The notes below the pieces were generated by a model. The model worked only from the letters and a program-made list of their open reading frames with translations, made no database searches and was not told the origin of the DNA. This document shows positions 25,225 through 33,129 of a DNA stretch of 64,000 nt, piece after piece; the first letter of the stretch is position 1, and the number at the start of each line of letters is the position of its first letter. The stretch is from an uncultured Eubacteriales bacterium (GTDB taxonomy: Bacteria; Bacillota; Clostridia; Oscillospirales; Acutalibacteraceae). The stretch spans positions 1 to 64,000 of the forward strand of contig OMWP01000016.1 in assembly GCA_900314795.1 (NCBI GenBank), given 5' to 3'. A program made the position numbers and the translations under genes.

Positions 25225-26610
25225 ATGAAATCTGTTAAGAGAGTCCTCTCTGTTACTGTAGCGGTTCTTTTAATCGCTATGATGATGATCCCCGCAGTTT
25301 CCGCTGCTGACTATTCCTTTACCTTAAAGACCGAAAAGCCCGGCTATGAGTTTACCGTTTATCCTCTGGCTACGCTGAACACGACAACCGGCAAATACGA
25401 GGCAACTGATAATGTTACCGATAGCACCGTAAAGAGTGCGATCCTTACCAGCACCTACGAGACTGCTAATCTGCTCGAGGCATGTAAGAAATCCACCGGT
25501 CTCGGCGACGGTCTTGCGGACAAGTTCGTTTCTTCCACATCTAACGAAAAGACCTACAATGTTGGCGCAGGTATTTACTATGTAAAGTGCACCGATGTTC
25601 CGGTCAACAACAAGGAGATCCTGCAGGAATCCATCGTTGTTCTTCCTTACAAGGATGGTACTCAGACAATCAACAGTCTGACCATCGACTATGATCAGAA
25701 CGGTAAGATCAAAGAACTGGGCGAGCCCGGCGTTAAGAAGCATTTCAAACTCGGCGACGAAACTCTGACCAAAGAGGATCAGACCTTCGGTTCCAATGAT
25801 GACATCACCTACGTTCTGACCGCAGATGTTACCGGTTCCACTGCCAACAAGCTGACGTCCTACATCATCACCGATACTATGGGTACCGGACTTGACACAA
25901 ATAAGAAGGACATCGTAAGCGTTGTTCTGAAGAACGGCACTACCGAGACCCCGCTCACCGAAGGCACCAATTACAATGTTATCACCGAGCCTGCTGACAT
26001 CGGCGGCGCTACCTTCGGCGTATCCATCGATGCAAAAACTGTGCTGGATAAGAACGATTTCTACGCTACCGGTAACCAGGTTGTCGTTACCTACACCACC
26101 AAGCTGGCTTCCGACGCTCCCGTCAACACCAACATCCCCAACACCGACGCTCTGATCTACAGCAACGGTTCCGATACCAAGACCATCCCCGGCGACACCG
26201 TTAACGCAAAGACCTACAAGATCACCGCACAGAAGATCGACGCTAATACCCAAGCTCCGCTTACCGGCGCTACCTTCACCCTGTACAAGGCAGACGGCAC
26301 CACCGAGATCACTTCCGGTACTACATCCGGCAACGAGGGTAAGGTCACCTTCGATAAGTACCTCGCAGCAGGCACTTACATTGTTAAGGAGACCGGCGCT
26401 CCCGAAGGCTACAACCTCAACAGCACTCCGCAGACAGTTGTTCTGCCCGGCGATGCAGATAGGATCGTAGTTATCGAAGATACCAAGGCTAAGCTGCCCA
26501 ACACCGGTGGCAACGGCACTCTGATGTTCACCATCATCGGCGGCAGCCTCGTACTGCTCGCTGCTGCTCTCTTCATCGTTGTTATGAAGAAGAAGAGCTC
26601 CGCAAAATAA
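25225..26610 (+). CDS. Isopeptide-forming pilus backbone protein (SpaA/SpaH type)
   Basis: A 461-residue major pilin candidate. The ATG at 25225 lies nine bases after AAAAGGAGA; the in-frame ATG at 25204 precedes that site. Signal peptide about 1-29 (VSAADYSF). Residues about 30-160 and 170-330 are beta-rich pilin domains, the second with TYVLTADVTGST and an IITDTMGTGLD motif typical of SpaH-type isopeptide domains. Residues about 335-420 are a Cna-B domain (GATFTLYKADGTTEI ... YIVKETGAPEGY) with the E-box Glu in VKETGAPEGY. LPNTG lies at 424-428, followed by helix and KKKSSAK. Class C sortase genes are adjacent. The strong terminator after it fits high expression of a structural protein. Confidence 0.93.
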   Translation: MKSVKRVLSVTVAVLLIAMMMIPAVSAADYSFTLKTEKPGYEFTVYPLATLNTTTGKYEATDNVTDSTVKSAILTSTYETANLLEACKKSTGLGDGLADKFVSSTSNEKTYNVGAGIYYVKCTDVPVNNKEILQESIVVLPYKDGTQTINSLTIDYDQNGKIKELGEPGVKKHFKLGDETLTKEDQTFGSNDDITYVLTADVTGSTANKLTSYIITDTMGTGLDTNKKDIVSVVLKNGTTETPLTEGTNYNVITEPADIGGATFGVSIDAKTVLDKNDFYATGNQVVVTYTTKLASDAPVNTNIPNTDALIYSNGSDTKTIPGDTVNAKTYKITAQKIDANTQAPLTGATFTLYKADGTTEITSGTTSGNEGKVTFDKYLAAGTYIVKETGAPEGYNLNSTPQTVVLPGDADRIVVIEDTKAKLPNTGGNGTLMFTIIGGSLVLLAAALFIVVMKKKSSAK

Positions 26611-26632
26611 TTTGTCATTGATCTAACTCTGA

Positions 26633-26657
26633 GGGAGTCCGCAAGGGCTCCCTTTTT
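26633..26657 (+). terminator. Terminator after pilus backbone gene
   Basis: GGGAGTCC-GCAA-GGGCTCCC followed by TTTTT, 22 bp after the stop codon. It separates the structural genes from the sortase genes. Confidence 0.88.
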
Positions 26658-26664
26658 GTATGAC

Positions 26665-26870
26665 AATTGTCATTGCGAAGCCCGCATCGGTTAAGGTTGA
26701 GATTGCCACGTCGGGCTTGATCGCTCTCCTCGCAATGACTATTCATTTGCGGGCTGTGGCAATCCCCTTGTCATTAATGGGGTGAACAGTGAGTTCCTAC
26801 TCCTATCAGGGGGATTCCCACGTCGGAGCGTTGCTCCTCCTCGGAATGACAACGAATACGAAAATTGCAT
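26665..26870. repeat. GTCATTGCGA family repeats
   Basis: Ends CAATTGTCATTGCGAAG, GAGATTGCCACGTCGG, CTCGCAATGAC and CCTCGGAATGACAA alternate in direct and inverted orientation. No gene seen between 26611 and 27095. Confidence 0.7.
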
Positions 26871-26972
26871 TAACAGGCATTTACCCGAGGGGAAGGCGAA
26901 TCCACGCCCTGCTTTTGTCATAGCTGTAAAAACAGTCAAATCAGATCAATGTCTTATTTAACAATTCGTTCA

Positions 26973-27001
26973 TTGCTTTTGGTGTCGATTTATACTATAA
27001 T
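26973..27001 (+). promoter_or_regulatory. Promoter of sortase operon
   Basis: TTGCTT and TATAAT spaced by 17 bp, about 95 bp before the first sortase gene. Confidence 0.6.
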
Positions 27002-27095
27002 AATACGAGAATAACCAAATGCCAGTTTTCAATAAAAGCCGGACATTCTTATCAATCCGCTTTCTATATGAAAACCGGTATAAAAGGACGTTTTT

Positions 27096-27998
27096 ATGAA
27101 ACGCTATTTACCCATTATTGCCATTGTTCTGATATTTCTGATCGGTCTGGGCATTTTGACCTATCCGCTGATCAGCTCTGTCATCAATAATATCGGTATG
27201 CGCAATGAAGCGAAGCTCGAACATCAAAAGGCGCAGGAAATGGAGCCCGAAGAGCTCGAAAAGCTCTTTGCCGAGGCGGAGGCTTATAACAAAAGCCTAC
27301 TCAACACGGTCATCCTGACCGACCCTTTTGACGAGGAGGCATATGAGGCGATCGGCGCGCATTATGAAGAGACCTTCAACGCCGGCGCCAACGGTCTGAT
27401 CGGCTTCATCGATATCCCGAAGATCAACGTCTATCTGCCCATCTATCACGGCGTCTCCAAAGAGGTGCTTGAACGCGGAGCGGGTCATCTGGATAATACC
27501 GCTTTTCCGATCGGCGGCAAGAATACCCACAGCGTGATCTCTGCTCATTCCGCCTTTCCGACCGAGACCTTCTTTGACTACCTCACCGATATGGAGGAGG
27601 GCGATCTGTTCTACATCCATGTGCTCGACCGTGTGCTGACCTATCAGGTGGATCAGATCAAGGTCGTCCTGCCCGATAACACCAAGGATCTGTATGTCGA
27701 GGAGGGCAGGGATCTGGTGACGCTCTTGACCTGTACGCCTTATTCCATCAATTCCCATCGACTGTTGGTGCGCGGTACGCGCGTAGAGGATCGTGATCCC
27801 GGCGACGTGGCGTCCGTATCAACGGGCAACGATTACTTCTTCTTCCTCGGTTACAAGATCCCATTTGTGACCGCGGGCATCGTGGTCGCGGTGTTCCTGC
27901 TGTTTGTCGGCGGCGTGGTGTTTGTCATCCTCCGTCTGCATAAGAAAAAGATGCGGGAGCGTGCCGCTGCGATAAAGGACGGTGATCCCGATGGCTAA
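27096..27998 (+). CDS. Class C (pilin-polymerising) sortase
   Basis: A 300-residue membrane transpeptidase. N-terminal helix (about 5-27), then an extracellular catalytic domain and a second C-terminal helix (about 250-275), the two-anchor topology typical of class C. Catalytic residues: His151 in VISAHSAFPTETFF, Cys213 in LLTCTPYSINSHRLLVRG and Arg222. The segment PFDEEAYEAIG (about 70-80) upstream of the core may be the lid. It should join pilin subunits through isopeptide bonds and uses the LPNTG/APNTAG proteins upstream as substrates. Its stop overlaps the next sortase start by eight bases. Confidence 0.92.
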   Translation: MKRYLPIIAIVLIFLIGLGILTYPLISSVINNIGMRNEAKLEHQKAQEMEPEELEKLFAEAEAYNKSLLNTVILTDPFDEEAYEAIGAHYEETFNAGANGLIGFIDIPKINVYLPIYHGVSKEVLERGAGHLDNTAFPIGGKNTHSVISAHSAFPTETFFDYLTDMEEGDLFYIHVLDRVLTYQVDQIKVVLPDNTKDLYVEEGRDLVTLLTCTPYSINSHRLLVRGTRVEDRDPGDVASVSTGNDYFFFLGYKIPFVTAGIVVAVFLLFVGGVVFVILRLHKKKMRERAAAIKDGDPDG

Positions 27999-28872
27999 GG
28001 AGAAAGAACCGAAGAAAAAGTGGAAAGTATGGCAAAAAGTCACTATGACTATCGCGATCGTACTGCTGCTCGCCGGATTGGGCTTGCTCCTGTTTCCGGT
28101 CGTTTCGAACTTCTTCGGTCAACAGCGCGCAAATTCCGTGATCGATGAGTACAAGCAAACACAGGCGCATATCATCCCTTCCAATACAAGCGGGGGAGAT
28201 GATTCCTCCGGCGGAAAAGGGATCCCCGGTGTTACCGCCAAAAACTACAAAGAAGCACTGGAGCGCGGAGAGGTCAATGAGGAGCACTATGTGATCGATA
28301 CCTACGGCAACCGCGTCTCGGATTCTCCCGTCGCGTTCCAATATGATCTTGACGCGCTGCGCAGGGACAGCTTTGCGTATAATGAGGGCTTGGTCGATCA
28401 TCAGGGCACGGTGGATACCACCGACTATGCCACCCCCGCGCTGAGAATGAGCGATTATGGCCTATCGAATATCTACTGCTATCTCAGCGCTGACGCGATC
28501 AACCTCTATCTGCCGGTCTATCTCGGCGCGAGTGATGACGTGATGGCATATGGCGCGGCGCATCTTTCGGGCACCTCGCTGCCTGTTGAGCAAAACAATA
28601 CCAATGTCGCCATCGCGGGTCATACCGATTATATCGGCAGGGTCTTTTTTGACAATATCCGCAAGCTGGAGATAGGGGACACGGTGTCCATCCACAACTA
28701 CTGGGAGGATATCGATTATGAGGTCATCGATTATAAGGTCGTGACCGAGGATGAAACCGCGGATATCTATATCCAAAAGGACAGGCAACTCCTCACGCTG
28801 ATCACCTGTATCTATGCCGGCAGTCCCGACACCTTCGACCGCTATCTTGTGATCTGCGAAAAGAAGCACTGA
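27991..28872 (+). CDS. Second sortase of the pilus cluster
   Basis: A 293-residue sortase. The ATG at 27991 lies ten bases after AAAGGAC; a GTG at 27982 is too close to that site. N-terminal membrane helix (about 18-40), a Gly/Ser stretch near 66-76, then a catalytic domain with His211 in AIAGHTDYIGRVFFDN, Cys273 in LITCIYAGSPDTFDRYLV and Arg284. It lacks the C-terminal helix of its neighbour, so it may be a housekeeping-like or class D/E enzyme attaching the finished pilus to the wall, or an accessory pilin sortase. It is translationally coupled to the class C gene. The exact class is uncertain. Confidence 0.88.
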   Translation: MAKEKEPKKKWKVWQKVTMTIAIVLLLAGLGLLLFPVVSNFFGQQRANSVIDEYKQTQAHIIPSNTSGGDDSSGGKGIPGVTAKNYKEALERGEVNEEHYVIDTYGNRVSDSPVAFQYDLDALRRDSFAYNEGLVDHQGTVDTTDYATPALRMSDYGLSNIYCYLSADAINLYLPVYLGASDDVMAYGAAHLSGTSLPVEQNNTNVAIAGHTDYIGRVFFDNIRKLEIGDTVSIHNYWEDIDYEVIDYKVVTEDETADIYIQKDRQLLTLITCIYAGSPDTFDRYLVICEKKH

Positions 28873-29150
28873 CAGCCGGAGCGGCTTGTGCAAAAGGAGC
28901 ATTTTTCCTGCGGATCAACCGTCTGAATATAGGCTGTTTCATTACGGCTGGATCACGTGAAAGCGCTCTGTCAACGCTCGAAGAGAACGGCTTTTTCGTG
29001 TCGTCACCATGCTGAAATCGAGCTGTCATCATCTGACTCTATTTAGTGAAAACCGACAAAGGAAAAAATTGTTTGTCAGAAATGTATATTATATTTCAAA
29101 AATGTAATCATAAATCGGCACTTATTTATAGGAATTTGTAAAAACTTCTA
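28873..29150 (+). other. Gene-free AT-rich spacer
   Basis: No gene or clear terminator seen after the second sortase. The last 100 bases are AT rich and lead to the strong promoter at 29151. Confidence 0.5.
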
Positions 29151-29179
29151 TTGACATCCCTATTTCGAAAGTTTATAAT
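29151..29179 (+). promoter_or_regulatory. Strong promoter of cohesin-like gene
   Basis: Perfect TTGACA and TATAAT with a 17-bp spacer. The start codon is about 285 bp downstream, leaving a long leader. Confidence 0.85.
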
Positions 29180-29186
29180 GAAGACC

Positions 29187-29450
29187 GTATAAGCGCCCCG
29201 GTGGGAGAACTGCACCCCGGTGTGGTTTTACGGCCGCTTACCGGCGCTTAAACACAACATTTTGATTTCTTGTTTTACCCTTTGCCGTTCGGCGGAGGAC
29301 AAAACTTGGAATACATCACCGCCTGACTTTCACTGATGTGACGGACACGCGGTGGATCCCACAAACCTCGGATAGAGGTCAAGCTATCCCCGGCGTTATC
29401 GGACTGTGGGAATCCGTGACGCTTGGATGAAATCTTTCCCGCAAAACAAT
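29187..29450 (+). promoter_or_regulatory. Long structured 5' leader, unassigned
   Basis: Two structured blocks. The first closes with AAGCGCC (29190-29196) and GGCGCTT (29243-29249) and contains CCGGTG/CACCCCGG. The second closes with GGATCCCACA (29353-29362) and TGTGGGAATCC (29404-29414) and contains GGATAG/CTATCC. It matches none of the riboswitch consensus patterns I know. No T-run follows, so translation control or RNA stability is more likely than attenuation. Confidence 0.5.
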
Positions 29451-29465
29451 GAAAGGAGCTTGGTC

Positions 29466-30977
29466 ATGAACAAGCGAATCTTATCTATCTTGCTTTGTTT
29501 AATGCTCGTCGTGTCTTTACTGGTATTGGCCGTGCCGGTAAACGCTGCGCCTGCTGACGCAACGCTGACACTGACGGCAGATAAAACAGAAGCAAAACCC
29601 GGTGACACCGTACTGGTCACCGTAACTCTCGGCGCGATCGAGAACCTTGGTGCAGCTGAATTTGACATCGTTGTACCTGATGGAATGACTTTTGTTTCCA
29701 GCAAATCCAGCGATGAACTCGCTGCTGTATCCGAATTCGGCGGCGCTGATTTCGGCGGCAAGCATTTTTCTGCTTTTGTTAAGAAAAATGGTTATTCCAG
29801 CGAGAATGATCTCGTTCTCGGTACCATCACCTTAAAAGTAAATGATGATGCTACCGGCACACAGGATGTTGATGCTAATGTTGCTTACTTCTGCAACGAT
29901 AAGGACAAGGATCTCGGTTACACTGTCAACAGCACTACCGTAACCGTTGTGAGCAGCGAGACAACTGCTCCTACTGAGGCTCCCGAGCCCACTACTGCTC
30001 CCGAACCCACTGAGGCTCCCGAACCCACTGTGGCTCCTACCGAGGCTCCGCATGTACACGAGCTCCAGTTCGTTTCCGAAGTTCCCGCAACAACCGAGGC
30101 TGACGGCGTAAAAGCTCACTATGTATGTGTTGACCCTGCCTGCGGCAAGATGTTTGCAGACGGAGCCGGTGTAGTAGAAGTAACTATGGCTGATCTCATT
30201 ATCCCGAAGATCGTTCCTACCGAGGCTCCGGCTCCCACTGAGGCTCCCACCGAGGCTCCGGCACCCACCGAGGCTCCGGCACCCACCGAGGCTCCGGCAC
30301 CCACCGAGGCTCCGGCTCCCACCGAGGCTCCGGCACCCACTGAGGCTCCGGCACCCACTGAGGTTGTAGAGCCCACCGAGGCACCCGTAGTTGAGCCCAC
30401 TGAGGCTCCCGCAGTAGATCCTACTGTAGCTCCCACAGAAGCTCCTGTTGAGCTGCCCAAGTATATGTGGGCAAAGAACCCCTACGAGTATTATCTCGCT
30501 GAGGGCGGCAGACTGGAAATGACAGTCGCTTTCACTGACACCGAGGCTGCTGACTATGAGACTCATGTTGCTGATCACTTTGTAAAGTTCCAGATCAACG
30601 GCAAAGATATCAAAGTCAACGATTTGGGCGGTACAGGTTCTACCACAAGCCTGATCGCTGATGACGCAAGCGTTCTGATGAGCGCATGCCATGTCGGCAC
30701 CAACGAGATCGCTGCTATCTTCGATGATTGCGACGAGCCTGTTGTTACTACTCTCATAGTTTACGATGAGAACGGTTCTTCCGAAGATCAGAGTGCTTCT
30801 CCGGATTCTACCCCGGATTCCACTCCCGATTCCTCCACAAAGGATTCTTCTACCACTTCCCCGAAGACCGGTGATGCTTCCAACCTGTACTTATGGCTGA
30901 TCATCACCCTGGCTTCCATGGCAGGTGTTGTTGGCGTTCTGTATACTGCAAAGCGCAAGGGAATATTCACTAAATAA
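29466..30977 (+). CDS. Wall-anchored cohesin-like protein with Pro/Thr repeats
   Basis: A 503-residue surface protein (ATG at 29466 after AAAGGAG). Signal peptide 1-27. Residues about 30-165 resemble a cohesin domain: KPGDTVLVTVTLGAIENLGA, EFDIVVPDGMTF and VLGTITLKVNDDA are its strand patterns. A Pro/Thr/Glu linker (EAPEPT units) leads to a short His/Cys module (about 197-250, with HYVCVDPACGKMFAD). Tandem APTEAP units (about 255-330) are followed by a second beta domain (about 335-440). The C-terminus has STKDSS repeats, SPKTGD at 465-470, a helix and a basic tail. (S/P)PXTG is the motif used by class B sortase in Clostridioides, and such a sortase is encoded downstream. It may display dockerin partners such as the 33130 product. 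Confidence 0.83.
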   Translation: MNKRILSILLCLMLVVSLLVLAVPVNAAPADATLTLTADKTEAKPGDTVLVTVTLGAIENLGAAEFDIVVPDGMTFVSSKSSDELAAVSEFGGADFGGKHFSAFVKKNGYSSENDLVLGTITLKVNDDATGTQDVDANVAYFCNDKDKDLGYTVNSTTVTVVSSETTAPTEAPEPTTAPEPTEAPEPTVAPTEAPHVHELQFVSEVPATTEADGVKAHYVCVDPACGKMFADGAGVVEVTMADLIIPKIVPTEAPAPTEAPTEAPAPTEAPAPTEAPAPTEAPAPTEAPAPTEAPAPTEVVEPTEAPVVEPTEAPAVDPTVAPTEAPVELPKYMWAKNPYEYYLAEGGRLEMTVAFTDTEAADYETHVADHFVKFQINGKDIKVNDLGGTGSTTSLIADDASVLMSACHVGTNEIAAIFDDCDEPVVTTLIVYDENGSSEDQSASPDSTPDSTPDSSTKDSSTTSPKTGDASNLYLWLIITLASMAGVVGVLYTAKRKGIFTK

Positions 30978-30999
30978 TATTCGCTAACCCTAAACGAAC

Positions 31000-31036
31000 G
31001 GGCGGCGACGGATTTCCGCCGTCGCCCTGATGTTTT
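31000..31036 (+). terminator. Terminator after cohesin-like gene
   Basis: GGGCGGCGACGG and CCGTCGCCC form a GC-rich stem, followed after four bases by TTTTT. A GTCATTGCGA repeat (31073-31124) follows. Confidence 0.75.
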
Positions 31037-31322
31037 TGGTATTGAGTTTTCAGACACTATTATTTCAAAATAGTCATTGCGAGGGGCTGACACGCATGTT
31101 CAGTCCCGTGGCAATCTCAACCGATGAGGACTGAATACTGAAAATAGATTGATGGTTGTAAATGCGCTATTCATCAAAAAGAAAACAGTCGGTTGTGTCG
31201 GGTGCAGTTTTTCGCCATCCGCGTCCGATCTACCGATCAAAATGGGTCAAATACCCCGTTGCCTGCCGCAAAAGCGGACATATGACGCACCGGGGAAGTT
31301 ATTTTTATAAAGGATTGATATT
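31037..31322 (+). other. Spacer with GTCATTGCGA repeat and GC-rich leader
   Basis: Contains the repeat at 31073-31124 and then about 100 bases (31195-31295) with GGGTGCAG and CGCACCGGGG complementary stretches before the next ribosome site. No gene or recognised riboswitch seen. Confidence 0.5.
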
Positions 31323-31958
31323 ATGAGCTATTCACCGAGAAGAGCGGCTCCTTCTTCAGAAAACCGGGATAACAGACACCAACCCCCAAGAAAAACTCCC
31401 GGCAATGTTACCGCAGCCGAAAAGAAAAAGAAAAAAACATTGACGATCGCGATCATCGTAATCCTCGGTCTGGTGATCGCTGTGTCGTTGCTGTTTATTT
31501 TTGCTCCCGCTGACGGTTCTTTTCTGGGCATCCACGGCGCCGGCGTCCTAACCGGAGGCGGTAAGGATACCGGATGGAAATCCAAGGGAGGTTCTAACGA
31601 AATTCAGGACGGTACGACGAATATCACACCGTATTATAAAAACGGTGTATTGCCGACTGCTGCCGACCGTCATGATATCACCCTTGCCGAAAACGGCGGT
31701 GCTAATGCCTCTGAGTTGCTCGGCAAATGGAAGCTGGATCAGGGCACGACCTATATGTTCGACGGAAAGGGCAGAGGTATCATGCTCACGGGCGTAGATA
31801 ACTATACCTTTGTTTACAGTGCGGAAAACGGCAAGCTCGGCATCGATATGGATACCGCAAAGGGCAGCGACTTTGAATATGACTACAGCGTCAGCGGCGA
31901 CACACTCACCATGACCCGCGACGGCAATACCTTTACACTGACGAAGGAACAGCAGTGA
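31323..31958 (+). CDS. Membrane-anchored DUF5640-like protein
   Basis: A 211-residue protein: a basic, Pro-rich cytoplasmic start (1-38), one membrane helix (about 40-60), a Gly-rich spacer and an extracellular lipocalin-like strand domain (about 133-211) with LLGKWKLDQGTTYMFDGKG, YTFVYSAENGKLGIDM and YDYSVSGDTLTMTRDGNTF. This is the pattern of DUF5640, small extracytoplasmic beta domains common in Clostridia with unknown ligands. The stop overlaps the start of the class B sortase gene by four bases (GTGA), so both are made together. It may be a chaperone, inhibitor or substrate of that sortase; this is inferred from context only. Confidence 0.8.
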   Translation: MSYSPRRAAPSSENRDNRHQPPRKTPGNVTAAEKKKKKTLTIAIIVILGLVIAVSLLFIFAPADGSFLGIHGAGVLTGGGKDTGWKSKGGSNEIQDGTTNITPYYKNGVLPTAADRHDITLAENGGANASELLGKWKLDQGTTYMFDGKGRGIMLTGVDNYTFVYSAENGKLGIDMDTAKGSDFEYDYSVSGDTLTMTRDGNTFTLTKEQQ

Positions 31959-32908
31959 GACATATCAAACCTGAGTCGGAAACAAACAGACGGAGCGATC
32001 GCGTGCCCGAAAGCCGTGCTCGATCTGCTTCCGTTAGGCGCGCGCGTACCGTTCCCCCGCAATACACAGAGAACGGTGCCGATACACCCGCTGTTCCCGC
32101 TCAAAAGAAAAAAGGCAAGAAAGCGGTCATCGTCATCCTGTCGATCTTCATCATCGGCTTTATCGTCGGCTTGACCATGCTTTTGATCACACTGATCAGG
32201 GCGTGGAACGAACAAAAGACCTTTGACGATCTGTCCGATATGATAGTGGATACCGATGAAAGGAACGATGACGGTTCTCTGCGCAAATATGATGATCTGT
32301 ATAATAAAAACCCCGATTTCTTCGGCTGGCTGAAGATCGAGGGCACCAAGATCGATTACCCGGTCATGTACAAGCCCGAGGATCCGGAGTATTATCTCCA
32401 CCGTGATTTCTACGGCAAGTATTCCGACAGCGGCATGCTGTTCATCGACGGCGAATGTCCCCGGGTGAGCAACTACTATTTGATCTACGGTCATCATATG
32501 AATAACGGCACAATGTTTGGTGAGTTGCCGAAATACGGTCAGGTCGATTTTTACAAGGAGCATAAGATCATTTTCTTTGACACCCGTTACGAAAACAGAG
32601 ATTATGAGGTTGTGGCGGCGTTCTACGGAAAGATCTATCCGGAAGAAGAAGAGAAGGATCACTTCTGTTACTATAAGTATAAGAACCTCAGCTCCGAGAC
32701 AAAATTTAACGAGTATGTCAGGAATGTCAAGGCGAACGCCATCTACGAAACCGGTATCACACCGAAATTCGGCGATGAGCTGATCACACTTTCGACCTGT
32801 AACTATCATACCGAAAACGGCAGATTTGTGGTCGTTGCACGCAGGATCAAGGAACCCGAAAAGAATCAGGCAAAAACAGGATCCTCTTCGAGCTCCAAGT
32901 CAAAATAA
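31955..32908 (+). CDS. srtB: Class B sortase
   Basis: A 317-residue sortase with a GTG start coupled to the preceding gene (GTGA). A long basic cytoplasmic tail (1-50) precedes the membrane helix (about 53-76). Catalytic domain: NPDFFGWLKIEGTKIDYPVM is the class B signature, His180/His181 in IYGHHMNNGTMF, Cys282 in LSTCNYHTENGRFVVVARR and the Arg that follows at about 288. Class B enzymes of Clostridia attach proteins with (S/P/N)PXTG-like signals to meso-DAP peptidoglycan. Candidate substrates here carry TPKTSD, SPKTGD and VKTGD motifs (1560, 29466 and 60920 genes). A terminator follows at 32921. Confidence 0.95.
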   Translation: MRHIKPESETNRRSDRVPESRARSASVRRARTVPPQYTENGADTPAVPAQKKKGKKAVIVILSIFIIGFIVGLTMLLITLIRAWNEQKTFDDLSDMIVDTDERNDDGSLRKYDDLYNKNPDFFGWLKIEGTKIDYPVMYKPEDPEYYLHRDFYGKYSDSGMLFIDGECPRVSNYYLIYGHHMNNGTMFGELPKYGQVDFYKEHKIIFFDTRYENRDYEVVAAFYGKIYPEEEEKDHFCYYKYKNLSSETKFNEYVRNVKANAIYETGITPKFGDELITLSTCNYHTENGRFVVVARRIKEPEKNQAKTGSSSSSKSK

Positions 32909-32920
32909 TACACTTTACAG

Positions 32921-32957
32921 GCTCTCTTACCGCGGTGAGAGAGCTTTCCTTTTTTTT
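32921..32957 (+). terminator. Terminator after srtB
   Basis: GCTCTC and GAGAGC stem extended by flanking A/T pairs, followed by TTTCC and a run of eight T. Confidence 0.82.
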
Positions 32958-33025
32958 CGTAGCAGGATCCGCGGTCGCGGGATTGTAAAAAGATTGTGAA
33001 TTATCGGTTTTCCGTGTTTTTTGTA

Positions 33026-33054
33026 TTGCACTTTTCATCATTCTTTGATACAAT
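33026..33054 (+). promoter_or_regulatory. Promoter of dockerin gene
   Basis: TTGCAC and TACAAT spaced by 17 bp. AAGCGTTTGAGGCGGG in the leader can pair with CATACGCT, giving a small hairpin before TTTAGGAGGA. Confidence 0.6.
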
Positions 33055-33129
33055 ATAGATACTGAGTAAGCGTTTGAGGCGGGTTGCTTCATACGCTGTG
33101 TTACAAAATAATCTTTAGGAGGAATTCAT

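Noticed and set aside
29187..29450. Cyclic-di-GMP or other known riboswitch
   Set aside because: Core consensus blocks of c-di-GMP-I, SAM and cobalamin classes are not present; kept as unassigned structured leader.
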